A stretch of 64,000 nt of DNA, from the NCBI RefSeq assembly GCF_014648915.1, contig NZ_BMSA01000004.1, forward strand, positions 62,001-126,000, given 5' to 3'. The DNA is from Streptomyces phaeofaciens. GTDB taxonomy: Bacteria > Actinomycetota > Actinomycetes > Streptomycetales > Streptomycetaceae. A program made the translations under genes and the position numbers. This document shows, piece after piece, positions 1-8,587 of the stretch (its first letter is position 1; the number at the start of each line of letters is the position of its first letter). The notes beneath the pieces are model-generated. The model searched no databases. It saw only the letters and a list, made by a program, of their open reading frames with translations, and was not told the DNA's origin.

Positions 1-391
1 GCAGATGGTCACCGGTGCGCAGGGGCTCGCCGGTGGTGAGGTCGCGCGTTCCCAGGGCGGTGGTCCAGGTCCCCGCCTCCGGCGTGGTGACGGAGACGAC
101 CGCTCCCGGAATCCGGAGCCGCTGCATGCGGGCGAGCAGATCCTTCGTCAACTGCCCGGCGTACGGGGGCTCGTGGGGGTTCCGCTCGGCGCCGGGCGCG
201 GCCGCCCGCGCGGTGGCGGGCGCGAGGGCGGGGACGGCCTGCACGGGGGCGGTCGCGCCGAGGACGAGCGCCGTGGCCAGGAGGACCGTGCGCAGGCGAC
301 GCACGCCGGCCCGGCGCGAGCGGCGACCTGAGCCGAGGGCGGCCGTGGTCGGTGTGTCGCGACGGTCCTGCGCCATCGGTCCAGTGTCCAT
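1..391 (-). CDS. Serine hydrolase (beta-lactamase/DD-peptidase-like), N-terminal part only
   Basis: The minus-strand reading frame stays open to the window edge, so about 130 N-terminal residues are visible and the rest lies outside. It starts MDTGPMAQDRRDT, has a basic stretch, then a hydrophobic segment (VLLATALVLGATAPVQA) that looks like a Sec signal peptide. The exported part contains RIPGAVVSVTTPEAG followed by GTRDLTTGEPL, the usual opening of class C beta-lactamase-like serine hydrolases (D-alanyl-D-alanine carboxypeptidase or esterase relatives). The SxxK nucleophile motif should follow just past the edge and is not seen. A second in-frame ATG at 376 is an alternative start. It is divergent from the TPR gene across 169 bp. 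The family call is fairly safe; the substrate is unknown. Confidence 0.72.
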   Translation of the reverse strand, partial: MDTGPMAQDRRDTPTTAALGSGRRSRRAGVRRLRTVLLATALVLGATAPVQAVPALAPATARAAAPGAERNPHEPPYAGQLTKDLLARMQRLRIPGAVVSVTTPEAGTWTTALGTRDLTTGEPLRTGDHL

Positions 392-560
392 GCCGGGTCC
401 CGTTCGCCTTGGGGGATGATGCCCGCCTGTGTATCACCGGCCCGTCGACGCCCGGCGGCCTTGCGCTGTCGGTGGGCGCGCCGCTGCCCGGCCCGCTGCC
501 CGGCCCGCCGGCCCGGGCTCGGCGACCGGAGGACGGCCGGACCGGGGATATCCTCGCGCG

Positions 561-1544
561 GTGACGAATCGAGCAGTGGCCGGTGGACTGGGTATCGCGC
601 GGGTGCTGGCGCACTGCGGGGGCAGCCCGGTGGCGGCCGTGCACTACCTGGCGGGTGCCATCGCCTCCGCTCCGGAGAACCCCGAGCCCTATACGGCTCT
701 TGCCGAACTGTGGAGGGACAGGCGGCCGGAGCTGGCCGAGGTCGTCCAGGGTGCCGACGCGCCGAGGACGGTACTGGCGCGGTCGTACATCAGCTTCCTC
801 GAGGGCGACATGGACGACGCGGCGCTGGCGATCGGATCCGTCACGGGTGTGCAGCCCGACACCGCGTGGGCCGAGGCGCCCTGGTTCGGCGATGAACGAT
901 TTCTCGGTGCGGTGAGTGCCGACGCGCTGGCCGAGGCCGCGATGCGGACGATGGACTACGGGCACGGTCTGGACTCCGACAGCATGCGGGAGAGGTTCCG
1001 GCCCTGGTTCCACGCCATCGACGTGGTCGCGGCCCGCCGGCCCCTGCCGGACGCGTTGGCCAGGATGGCGATCCTGCTGCGGGCCTGCGGTCTCACGGAG
1101 GAGTCGTTCGCCCTGTGCCGGCGGGCGGACTCCGTCGAACGGATCATGCTGACGGAAGTCGTCCGAGCGGGCACCTGGCGCAAGCTGGGCGATCTCGAGC
1201 AGACCGCGGCGGCGTTCGAACGCGCCCTCGCCCTGGACCCGGCCAACTGGTCGCTCCACCTCGACCTGGCCGATGTCCGCGCCGAGCAGGGCGACTTCAC
1301 CGCCGCGGTCCGGCTGACCGACGAGGGTCTGCGGCGGGAGCCGGCCGAACTCACCCTGCGCGCGGCCGGAGCCGCCTACCGGGCACGGCTCACCGGTTCG
1401 CCCGCCGCTCTGGGCGAGCTCATCGAACTGGCGCCGAAGCTGCCGAACGGCTCCTACCGAGGCCTGCTGATCGACCACGCGTGCGCGGGGCCCGCGCTGC
1501 CCGCCGACCTGGTGGCGGCGGCCCGGAGCATCCTGGACACCTGA
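561..1544 (+). CDS. TPR-repeat protein of unknown function
   Basis: This is a 327-residue soluble protein with no signal peptide or membrane segment. I chose the GTG at 561 because the frame upstream (open from 429) translates to low-complexity Arg/Pro/Ala sequence. The clearest repeat is at about residues 205-265, where LGDLEQTAAAFERALALDPANWSLHLDLADV is followed by a second helix pair reading GDFTAAVRLTDEGLRREP, both matching the TPR pattern. An earlier pair near residues 15-45 (AVHYLAGAIASAPENPEPYTALAELW) is also TPR-like. It is a monocistronic gene that converges on the GH92 gene, with a strong hairpin between them. TPR proteins act as protein-interaction scaffolds, but no partner is suggested by the context. 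Confidence 0.8.
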   Translation: MTNRAVAGGLGIARVLAHCGGSPVAAVHYLAGAIASAPENPEPYTALAELWRDRRPELAEVVQGADAPRTVLARSYISFLEGDMDDAALAIGSVTGVQPDTAWAEAPWFGDERFLGAVSADALAEAAMRTMDYGHGLDSDSMRERFRPWFHAIDVVAARRPLPDALARMAILLRACGLTEESFALCRRADSVERIMLTEVVRAGTWRKLGDLEQTAAAFERALALDPANWSLHLDLADVRAEQGDFTAAVRLTDEGLRREPAELTLRAAGAAYRARLTGSPAALGELIELAPKLPNGSYRGLLIDHACAGPALPADLVAAARSILDT

Positions 1545-1566
1545 CGCTCCGGTGCGGACGGCCACC

Positions 1567-1597
1567 GCCCCCGGGGCCGAGCGACAACCCCGGGGGC
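1567..1597. terminator. Bidirectional hairpin terminator
   Basis: A perfect 10-bp inverted repeat (GCCCCCGGGG / CCCCGGGGGC) with an 11-nt loop sits between two convergent genes. No T-run follows, as is common in Streptomyces. Confidence 0.7.
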
Positions 1598-1631
1598 AAG
1601 AGCGGCGCGCGGCCGCCCACGGTGTGGGGTG

Positions 1632-4600
1632 TCAGCCGCTCGCGAGGGCGAACACGTGGAGGTCCGCCTGGTGGGGGAGCTTCACACTGGTGATCGTCCT
1701 TCCCTCCGGAGCCGAGAACGGCTTGGTGGCGAACACATAGGTGGCCACCGGGTCCTTGTCCGCGCCCGCGACATTGCGGTACGCGCTCCGGGCGACGACC
1801 ACGTTGCCGTACTGGACGGTGCCGCCGCCCCCGCCGACGGTCCAGTCCGTGAAGGAGAGGTCGACCGAGTCGGTGGCGCCGTCGGAGTAGGTGACCGTGG
1901 CGGTGGTCCGCTGGTTGCCGTTGACCGCGCTGCCGACGAAGGACAACTTCGTGGCTCCGGACGGGAGGCCGAGTGTCTGGTCGGTGGCGGAGACGTTGTC
2001 GGGTCGCCCGTTCGGCGACGCGGGCCAGGTGAAGGTCAGCCTCTCCACGGTGCCCCGGCCGCCTGGCGTGAGGCCGGCGGCCGCGAGGGCCTGACGGGAG
2101 TAGCTCCAGCCGCCGCCGTCGTAGTCGGCCTCGTCATGGTCGCCCGCGTCGTCCGAGACACCGGTGTTGTTGTAGGCCGCGAGCAGGGTGCCGGGGGCGG
2201 CGACGGTCAGGGCGACGGGTTGCGCGTACGAGGTGTCGCCCGAGGTCACCGTGACCTTCACGTCGTAGAAGTCCTGCCGTGTGGCCTGCGCGGCGGTGAG
2301 GGTGATCTCCTGGGCGCCGTCGACGACGGTTCCCTCGGCGGGAGTCGCCGTGACGCCGTCCGGGGTCTCCACCCGGAAACGCACCTCGGGCCCCGTGCCG
2401 CCGCTCAGTGACAGGGCGCGGATGCCGACCTTCGTCCGCTCGCCCGGTGCGAGCGTCGCCGCGGTCGGGCCGACGCCGATCTGGTACGGCTGCTCCCCCG
2501 CACGGAACGAGGGCGGGGCGTCGGTGGGGTCGCTCCCCCAGCTTCGGTCCGGGGTGCTCGAGAGCGTGTAGTCGATCCTGCCGCCGTCCCGCACCAGCGA
2601 TGCCGGCAGCCAAGGGCGGTCACTGGTACGGCCGTCGACCTTCAGGGAGCGGATGTACGGCGCGTCGGCGGCGGCGCCCGGCGCGCGCACGGAGATGTCG
2701 TTGCCGTGCGGACGGTCGATCTCGATGCGGGGGAACAGCGGTGAGGCGAGGACGAGTTCGGCCCGGGACGGCACCTGGGGGTACATGCCGAGCGCGGAGA
2801 AGACGTACCACGACGACATCGCGCCGAGGTCGTCGTTGCCGGGGATGCCGCCGGGCGCCGTCGACCACAGCGCGCTCATCGCGGCGCGGACGGTCTCCTG
2901 GGTCTTGTAGGGCGCGCCCGCGTAGGCGTACAGGTAGGGCACGTTGATCGAGGGTTCGTTGTCCATCTCGGACTTGTCGCCGCCGCTGCCGGTGAAGGCC
3001 CAGTCGCCGTCGGCGTCGTGGAAGAAGGAGTCGAGGCGGGCGAGCGCCTTCTCCTTGCCGCCCATCGCGGCGAACAGGCCGGCGGGGTTGTGCTGCACCA
3101 TCCATGTGTACTGGGCGGCCGTCCCCTCGACGAACCCGTTGCCGGTGGCCGGGGTGAAGCCGGTGACCCAACTGCCGTCGGCCTTTCGGTTGGCGATGTA
3201 CCCGCCGCCCGGGTCGGCGGCGATGTTGAAGTTGTTCTGCCACCACTGGGACCGGCGGGCGAAGTCGGCGGCGGTCTTCTTGCGGCCGGCCGCCGCGGCG
3301 AGCTGGGACAGGGCGAAGTCGGCGCCGGACATCTCCAGCGTCTCGGCGGCCCCGCCCCAGGCGTTGGAGACGGACGGCATGTAGTGGAGGTCGAGGTACT
3401 TGTCGAGCGAGGGCCGCTGGCCGACGGACAGCACGGGCTTGCCCGCCGACGACAGATCCTTCTGCGTCGGCTCGGTCGCCGCCTCGACCAGTGAGTTCAG
3501 CGCGCCGTGCAGGTCGAAGTCCGTTCCGCCGAAGGCGCGGATGCCGGCCAGGGCGGCCGGTGAGGGGTCGCCGTTCATGACGTGCGTGCCGCCCGCGCCG
3601 TGCAGCCAGCGGTCCCAGATGCCGCCGTTCTGCCGGGCGAGCTCGTACAGGGACTGCGCGATGTCCGATCCCGTGCGCGGGTCGAGCAGGGTGAGCAGCT
3701 GCACCTGGTCCCGGTACACGTCCCAGCCGGAGAACGTGCCGAACTGGGCACGGTGGCCGCGCGGGACGGTGTGCACCTCGCCGTCGCTGCCGCGGTATCG
3801 GCGGTCGGCGTCGCTGATCACGTTCGGGTGCAGGAGCGCATGGTAGAGCGCGGTGTAGAAGGTGGTGCGTTCGGCCTCGGTGCCGCCGCCGACCCGGATG
3901 GCGTCGAGCCGTTCGCGCCAGGCACGGCGAGCAGCGTCCTTGACCTGGTCGAAGGTCCGGCGAGGCGGGTTCTCCTGGGCGAGGTTGGCGGCTGCGCCGG
4001 CCTGACTGACGTACGAGACGCCGACCTTGGCGTTGACCGGACCGGATCCCGGCTCGAACTCGACGTAGCCGCCGGCGCCCTTGCCCGCGACCGGCCGCCC
4101 GCCGGACGAGAAGCCGCCGGTGCCGCCGCCGGACGATGTGGAGCCGGGGCTCAGCGTGTCGTCCTGCCAGGTGCCGGTGGCCTTGAACGCGCGGTCGAAG
4201 CGGGCGGTGAAGTGCAGGGTGTAGTAGGCGCGTCGGCCTTCCGGGTCGAGGTAGCCGCAGAAGTTGCCGGAGGTGACCGAGCCGGAGACGGTACGCGTCG
4301 CCGGGTCGATGGTGATCGTCGAATCGGTCGAGCCGACCTCGGAGTTGGCGGTGCGGAACAGCAGGGACGCGGGCTTGCCGTCCGGGTAGGTGAAGCGGGC
4401 CGAGCCCGTGCGGGCCGTCGCCGTGAGATCGGCGGTCACTCCGGAGGCGAGGCCGACCTTGTAGTGACCGGGCTCGGCCGACTCGTCGGCATGGCTGAAG
4501 TCGGAGGCGTAGACGGCGTCCTTGGTGTCGCTCGCCGGTGACGAGGTGACCTCGCCCGCGTACGGGAAGAGCGGGATGTCGCCGCTGCCGCCCGCACAGC

Positions 4601-4904
4601 CGGTGCCGGACATGTGGGTGAGGCTGAAGCCGCGGATGCGGGTGGCGTCGTAGTGGTAGCCGCCGGGTGCGGCGGTGCGGGTGGCGTCGCCCCGGGTGTT
4701 CTCCGGGCTGAAGGAGAACATGCCGAAGGGGGTGACGGCACCGGGAAAGACGTTGCCGCCGTTCCTGGTGCCGATGAGCGGATCGACGTAGGGGGTGGGG
4801 TCGTCGACGAGCCCTGGCGGTGCGGCGGACTCCGCCAGGGCGGGGGTGGCGCCGGTGGCCGCCAGGACGGCGGCCAGCAGCAGAGACATCGGACGGAAGC
4901 GCAT
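1632..4904 (-). CDS. Secreted GH92 alpha-mannosidase with C-terminal accessory domains
   Basis: This is a 1,090-residue exported enzyme. The ATG at 4904 is preceded by a GGAGGAGG ribosome site and followed by a signal peptide ending ATPALA (residue 24). The GH92 signatures are in order: YVDPLIGTRNGGNVFPGAV near residue 38, THMSGTGC near 105, FSGWDVYRDQVQLLTLLDP, EGTAAQYTWMVQHNPAG, and NDDLGAMSSWYVFSALGMYP near 700. GH92 enzymes are calcium-dependent exo-acting alpha-mannosidases that trim mannans and N-glycans. The catalytic part ends near residue 790. It is followed by an Ig-like or NPCBM-associated segment and a last module (YNNTGVSDDAGDHDEADYDG) often seen on Streptomyces mannosidases. Linkage specificity (alpha-1,2 against others) cannot be read here. 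LacI-type operator-like sequences lie upstream. Confidence 0.93.
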   Translation of the reverse strand: MRFRPMSLLLAAVLAATGATPALAESAAPPGLVDDPTPYVDPLIGTRNGGNVFPGAVTPFGMFSFSPENTRGDATRTAAPGGYHYDATRIRGFSLTHMSGTGCAGGSGDIPLFPYAGEVTSSPASDTKDAVYASDFSHADESAEPGHYKVGLASGVTADLTATARTGSARFTYPDGKPASLLFRTANSEVGSTDSTITIDPATRTVSGSVTSGNFCGYLDPEGRRAYYTLHFTARFDRAFKATGTWQDDTLSPGSTSSGGGTGGFSSGGRPVAGKGAGGYVEFEPGSGPVNAKVGVSYVSQAGAAANLAQENPPRRTFDQVKDAARRAWRERLDAIRVGGGTEAERTTFYTALYHALLHPNVISDADRRYRGSDGEVHTVPRGHRAQFGTFSGWDVYRDQVQLLTLLDPRTGSDIAQSLYELARQNGGIWDRWLHGAGGTHVMNGDPSPAALAGIRAFGGTDFDLHGALNSLVEAATEPTQKDLSSAGKPVLSVGQRPSLDKYLDLHYMPSVSNAWGGAAETLEMSGADFALSQLAAAAGRKKTAADFARRSQWWQNNFNIAADPGGGYIANRKADGSWVTGFTPATGNGFVEGTAAQYTWMVQHNPAGLFAAMGGKEKALARLDSFFHDADGDWAFTGSGGDKSEMDNEPSINVPYLYAYAGAPYKTQETVRAAMSALWSTAPGGIPGNDDLGAMSSWYVFSALGMYPQVPSRAELVLASPLFPRIEIDRPHGNDISVRAPGAAADAPYIRSLKVDGRTSDRPWLPASLVRDGGRIDYTLSSTPDRSWGSDPTDAPPSFRAGEQPYQIGVGPTAATLAPGERTKVGIRALSLSGGTGPEVRFRVETPDGVTATPAEGTVVDGAQEITLTAAQATRQDFYDVKVTVTSGDTSYAQPVALTVAAPGTLLAAYNNTGVSDDAGDHDEADYDGGGWSYSRQALAAAGLTPGGRGTVERLTFTWPASPNGRPDNVSATDQTLGLPSGATKLSFVGSAVNGNQRTTATVTYSDGATDSVDLSFTDWTVGGGGGTVQYGNVVVARSAYRNVAGADKDPVATYVFATKPFSAPEGRTITSVKLPHQADLHVFALASG

Positions 4905-4941
4905 GACGCGGCCCCTCCTCCTTCGGACGGGTCGCGCACCA

Positions 4942-4957
4942 CAAGTCACACAAGCCG
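4942..4957. promoter_or_regulatory. Operator-like element resembling the alpha-glucan LacI box
   Basis: CAAGTCACACAAGCCG here differs by one base from CAAGTCACGCAAGCCG in the GH87 divergent promoter (21058-21073). It lies 38 bp upstream of the GH92 start. The TTGCG right arm seen at the other two sites is missing (GCAGG instead), so binding by the same LacI protein would be weaker or absent. Confidence 0.4.
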
Positions 4958-5007
4958 CAGGCACAGTAGCGTGCGCCAAGCCTGCCGCGAAAGGGCGCGG
5001 GGGCCGT

Positions 5008-5036
5008 TGTCCGACACCCTTGACATCGTTGTCCAA
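5008..5036. promoter_or_regulatory. LacI-type operator-like repeats upstream of the GH92 gene
   Basis: Two related elements lie side by side: TTGTCCGACA (5008-5017), which contains TGTC-C-GACA, and TTGACATCGTTGTCCAA (5020-5036), which contains the perfect inverted repeat GACA-TCGT-TGTC with a central CG. That geometry is typical of LacI-family sites. TTGACA at 5020 also looks like a plus-strand -35 box, but no plus-strand gene follows, so I favour an operator for the minus-strand mannosidase gene about 104 bp away. Confidence 0.45.
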
Positions 5037-5125
5037 CAGGGCGGTAGAGTCCTCATGTACAGACCAATTCCGACTGTCGTCGCGCACCGAACGTCGTCAC
5101 AAGCCTCCCTTTTCCCCCGGGCCCG

Positions 5126-5164
5126 GCCGGTCGGCGGTGGCATGCTCGCCGCCCGCCGACCGGC
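5126..5164 (-). terminator. Hairpin terminator of the Tat-exported beta-helix gene
   Basis: A perfect 12-bp stem (GCCGGTCGGCGG / CCGCCGACCGGC) with a 15-nt loop lies just downstream of the minus-strand gene ending at 5197. Confidence 0.65.
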
Positions 5165-5196
5165 TCGGGCGGCCGATCGCACGTCCCTCGGACCGG

Positions 5197-6891
5197 TCAG
5201 CCCAGCGCCCGCTGGGCGTCGTAGAGATTGGCCGGCCAGACCTGACCGGGCCGGCCGTAGAGCTCCACCGCGGTGTTCAGGTCGCCCGCGAAGTCCGGTA
5301 CGTCGATCTGCCCGAATTCGCGGACCTCGCTGATCGCCACCGTGGCGCTGCGGGGCGCGATCTCGTCGATCTTGACGAGGCCCGCCCGGCCGTTGGTGAC
5401 GGTGACGTTCCAGTGGGTGAAGCGCGCGCCGTAGAGGGGGCCGGCGGAGGCGTCGCCGCCGTGCTGTCCGACGTTGTCCAGGGTGATGTCGGTGCGGACG
5501 TTCGCGAAGGGGAGGCCACGGTGGGTGTCGAAGGTGCCCATCTCCATGCGCCCCCGGGTCCAGACGTTGTGACTGGAGAGGCCTTCGACGTTGATGCCGT
5601 GCAGCTGGGTGTTGGAGGGCGCGGGGCTGGTGCGCCGCTCGATGGTGAACGTGTCCACGAGGTTGTCGTGGGAGCCTTCACGGCAGCAGTAGGGATGATG
5701 GCCGCCCCGCCCGGAGACCGTGGTCCGGCGCAGGGTGCAGGCCTTGGCCGCCACCAGGAGGAAGCCGTTGTCCGCGTTGTTGACCCTGACGTCGTCGACC
5801 CAGCAGTCCCAGGCGCACTGGAGGGCGACACCGTTGTAGCCCTTGTCGAGCAGGTGCTCGGACTGCGGTGTCTCGACGAAGTCGAGGGTGAGCCCCTCGA
5901 CACCGGCGCCCACCAACGGCCGGACCAGGGTGGTCAACCGCGGTCGCCACGCGGGCCGGGCGTCCAACGGCAGGGGCCGATCCAGGCGAAGGCGCCGGTG
6001 ACGTGGCTCCACGCCGACGACGCGGCACGGCCACTCGTACGGCACATAGGACGTGAGCTTGGTCTTGTCGCTCCAGACGTAGTCGGCGGCGCCCTCGACG
6101 TCACCGCACATGTGCCGCAGGAGACTGTGCTCGGTGTCGTCCTCCAGCCGGAGCAGGACACGGTCACCGGGCCGGAACGGAGCGGTGTCGGCGACGACGA
6201 CATGCCGGTCCCCCTGCCGTGCCGGGCGGGCGAGCGGGCTGAGCGTGCGCCATTGATCGCGCTTGTTGCCGGTCCAGCCCTCGAAGGGCCAGTCGGCCGC
6301 CCGGACGGCGGCCGTGAGCGTGCGGAACCGGTCGGCGGGGCTCAGCCAGATCATGCCGCCGGCCCAGGACCAGGCCGACTTGTTGCCGCCGTAGCGGCTG
6401 CCGTACCGGCCGATCAGCTCCTGAAGGCTGCGGGTGCCGAGCAGGGTGGTACGGCCGCTGCCGGCACCGCGCAGTACGACGTCGTCGTGACCGATGTGGA
6501 TGACGCCGTCGATGCGGTAGGTGCCCGGAGGAACCCGGACGGTTCCCCCGCCGAGAAGGCCCGCGCGTTCGATGGCCCTGTTGATGGCGGGCGCCGCATC
6601 GGCCGAACCGTCGGGCAGGGCCCCGAAGTCACGGACGTCCGCGACCACGCGCGAGCGCGGAAACCGGTCGCTTCCGCCCGCGTAGCCGGATCGGCCGATG
6701 AAGGGTATCTGCGGATGGGTGTAGGGCTGGGAGCAGAACTCGCGCCACAGGGCCGGGACCTGGGCCCCCGCGTGCCGCGCGGGGGCGGCCGCCGCGGTGC
6801 CGCTGAAGAGGGTGCCACCGGCCGCCGTCACCGCGGCGCCGAGTGCGCCGCCGAGCACCGCACGACGGCCTGGTCGTCTGTCTGCATTCAT
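5197..6891 (-). CDS. Tat-exported right-handed beta-helix protein, probable polysaccharide lyase or hydrolase
   Basis: This is a 564-residue protein. The ATG at 6891 begins MNADRRPGRRAVLGG, a twin-arginine signal with an alanine-rich hydrophobic core and an AAAAPA cleavage region, so it is predicted to be exported folded. From about residue 75 it reads VADVRDFGALPDGSADAAPAINRAIERAG followed by GGTVRVPPGTYRI, the standard opening of the pectate-lyase-3/GH28-like beta-helix fold. Later rungs (GVEGLTLDF, VALQCAWDCWVDDVRVNNADNGF, TTVSGRGGHHPYCCREGSHDN) continue the helix. The substrate is not readable. Its promoter carries the same TTCAT-N4-ATGAA site as the two neighbouring lyase-type genes, so co-regulated depolymerisation of one acidic polysaccharide is the likely role. 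Confidence 0.78.
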   Translation of the reverse strand: MNADRRPGRRAVLGGALGAAVTAAGGTLFSGTAAAAPARHAGAQVPALWREFCSQPYTHPQIPFIGRSGYAGGSDRFPRSRVVADVRDFGALPDGSADAAPAINRAIERAGLLGGGTVRVPPGTYRIDGVIHIGHDDVVLRGAGSGRTTLLGTRSLQELIGRYGSRYGGNKSAWSWAGGMIWLSPADRFRTLTAAVRAADWPFEGWTGNKRDQWRTLSPLARPARQGDRHVVVADTAPFRPGDRVLLRLEDDTEHSLLRHMCGDVEGAADYVWSDKTKLTSYVPYEWPCRVVGVEPRHRRLRLDRPLPLDARPAWRPRLTTLVRPLVGAGVEGLTLDFVETPQSEHLLDKGYNGVALQCAWDCWVDDVRVNNADNGFLLVAAKACTLRRTTVSGRGGHHPYCCREGSHDNLVDTFTIERRTSPAPSNTQLHGINVEGLSSHNVWTRGRMEMGTFDTHRGLPFANVRTDITLDNVGQHGGDASAGPLYGARFTHWNVTVTNGRAGLVKIDEIAPRSATVAISEVREFGQIDVPDFAGDLNTAVELYGRPGQVWPANLYDAQRALG

Positions 6892-6988
6892 GCGCTGGAT
6901 CTGCCTTCCCGGTAGGTGAACGCGGATCGTCCCGGTCGGCACGCATGTGCCGTCGGTGCGGCTGCCTCGAAGAAGCACTCCCTATGGA

Positions 6989-7006
6989 TGTTCATGGATA
7001 TGAACA
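6989..7006. promoter_or_regulatory. Palindromic operator of the polysaccharide-lyase regulon (site 1)
   Basis: TGTTCATGGATATGAACA is an inverted repeat with perfect TGTTCAT/ATGAACA arms and a 4-bp centre. It lies about 100 bp upstream of the Tat beta-helix gene and about 180 bp upstream of the alginate-lyase-like gene, between their divergent starts. A further half site (ATGTGAAC) follows at 7018-7025. Confidence 0.72.
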
Positions 7007-7164
7007 GCCAATCCTTATGTGAACTCTCAGCGACCCTAGGGACCCGCATTCCGTCCGTCAAGGCGTGAAGCAAAGCCCCAAGGAAATGCGGCATTGTGCG
7101 CGCACCCCATTGCCAGACCCGGACCTCGAACCTAATCTCTCAGCGCCTTCATCCGTGAACTTCA

Positions 7165-7178
7165 TTCATATACATGAA
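7165..7178. promoter_or_regulatory. Palindromic operator of the polysaccharide-lyase regulon (site 2)
   Basis: TTCATATACATGAA (TTCAT-ATAC-ATGAA) ends 9 bp before the ATG of the alginate-lyase-like gene and abuts its GGAG ribosome site. A bound repressor there would block transcription or initiation. Flanking GTGAAC at 7155 adds a half site. Confidence 0.68.
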
Positions 7179-7187
7179 CGGAGATTG

Positions 7188-8498
7188 ATGGGTACCCACC
7201 TTCGCCTCGCCACGGTCCTGGCCGCCGTGACGACCCTCGCCGCCCTGCTCACCCCGGCCGCCACCGCGCACCCGGCGCCCGAGGCGCCCCCCGCGGTGCC
7301 GGCACTCGCGGCACTGCCGGCACTGCCGACACCCAGGACCGCGGTCCTCGACGGCACACGGCTTCGCCTGACCAGAGCGCGCCTCGACCGCGGCGACCAC
7401 CGGCTCCGGGAGGCCGTCCGCGCCCTCACCGCGCGGGCGGACGACTGGCTCGACCAGGGCCCCTGGACGGTCGTCGACAAGCCCAGGCCCGCACCGAGCG
7501 GTGACGTCCACGACTATCTGAGCCAGGCCCCGTACTGGTGGCCCGGCCGGCCCCCGACCGCCGAGAATCCCTGGGGCTGCCCCTACGTCCAGCGGGACGG
7601 CGAACGCAATCCCGAGGTGGACACGGGCACCGACCGGCAGGACCTGGAGAAGGTCTTCGACTCGACCTACGATCTCGCCCTGGCCTGGTACTACACCGGT
7701 GAGCGGCAGTACGCGCAGAAGGCCACCGGTATCGTACGGACGTGGTTCCTCGACCCGGCCACACGGATGAACCCGCACCTGAACCACGCGCAGTTCATCC
7801 CCTGCAAGTACGACGGCCGGGCCATCGGCATCATCGACTTCTCCCAGTCGTACACCGCGGTCGTCGACGCCGTCGCGATCCTCGATGCCGGCGCCCCCGC
7901 CTGGACCGGCACGGACCGTGCCGCCATGAGGAAGTGGAACAGCGACTTCCTCGAGTGGCTCGAGCACAGCGACTTCGGTGCGCAGGAAGCAGCCGCCGCC
8001 AACAACCACGGCACGTTCTACGACCTGCTGCTGGCCGGGCTCGCGTACGCCACCGGGGACCGCGAGCTGGCCCGCCGGACCGTGCGCGACGCGGCCGCCA
8101 GGCGCATCGGTCCCCAGATCGCGGCGGACGGGAGTCAGCCTCTGGAACTCGCCCGGACGAGGAGCTGGCATTACTCGACCTTCGATCTCGTCGCCTACAC
8201 GCGGCTCGCCGCGATCGGGGAACACGTCGGCGTGAATCTGTGGGCCTATCAAGGGCCGGACGGCCAGAGCCTGTTCAAGGCGGTGCGGTATCTCCTTCCC
8301 GCGGCGACCGGCCGCACCGTCTGGCCGCATCCCGAACTGGAGTTCCACCGGTTCGCGGCGAGTGATGCCGTCCACGCGGCCGCCGACGCCGGGGACAAGG
8401 CGGCGAAGAAGGCGGTTCCCCTGCTGGAGGAACCACCGGGCGGGGACCTCTGGACGCTGCGGCCGGCCGCCGAGCAGCTCGACTCGATAGCGGGCTGA
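7188..8498 (+). CDS. Secreted alginate-lyase-family protein
   Basis: This is a 436-residue protein. I chose the ATG at 7188 because it has a GGAG site 5 nt upstream and starts a Sec signal peptide (MGTHLRLATVLAAVTTLAALLTPAATA). The upstream in-frame extension lacks coding character and contains the operator. The mature protein has the alpha-helical toroid features of the alginate_lyase family (PL5-like): SQAPYWWPGRPPTAENPWGCPYVQRDGE near residues 105-135, NPEVDTGTDRQ, and NNHGTFYDLLLAGLAYATGD near 265, whose Asn-His pair matches the catalytic region. The family includes lyases for alginate and other uronic-acid polymers, so alginate itself is not certain. It ends in a bidirectional hairpin shared with the convergent beta-helix gene. 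Confidence 0.85.
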   Translation: MGTHLRLATVLAAVTTLAALLTPAATAHPAPEAPPAVPALAALPALPTPRTAVLDGTRLRLTRARLDRGDHRLREAVRALTARADDWLDQGPWTVVDKPRPAPSGDVHDYLSQAPYWWPGRPPTAENPWGCPYVQRDGERNPEVDTGTDRQDLEKVFDSTYDLALAWYYTGERQYAQKATGIVRTWFLDPATRMNPHLNHAQFIPCKYDGRAIGIIDFSQSYTAVVDAVAILDAGAPAWTGTDRAAMRKWNSDFLEWLEHSDFGAQEAAAANNHGTFYDLLLAGLAYATGDRELARRTVRDAAARRIGPQIAADGSQPLELARTRSWHYSTFDLVAYTRLAAIGEHVGVNLWAYQGPDGQSLFKAVRYLLPAATGRTVWPHPELEFHRFAASDAVHAAADAGDKAAKKAVPLLEEPPGGDLWTLRPAAEQLDSIAG

Positions 8499-8534
8499 GC
8501 GACCGGCCCACGCCGTGTCGCCGGTGAACCGTGT

Positions 8535-8574
8535 GCGCCGTGGCCCGTCCCGCACCGTCGGCGGGCCACGGCGC
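8535..8574. terminator. Bidirectional hairpin terminator
   Basis: A perfect 13-bp stem (GCGCCGTGGCCCG / CGGGCCACGGCGC) with a 14-nt loop lies between the convergent alginate-lyase-like and beta-helix genes. Confidence 0.8.
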
Positions 8575-8587
8575 TGCCGCCCGAGCC

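Noticed and set aside
5020..5050. Plus-strand promoter (TTGACA at 5020, GGTAGA or TAGAGT downstream)
   Set aside because: No plus-strand gene follows; the sequence is better explained as an operator for the minus-strand GH92 gene.
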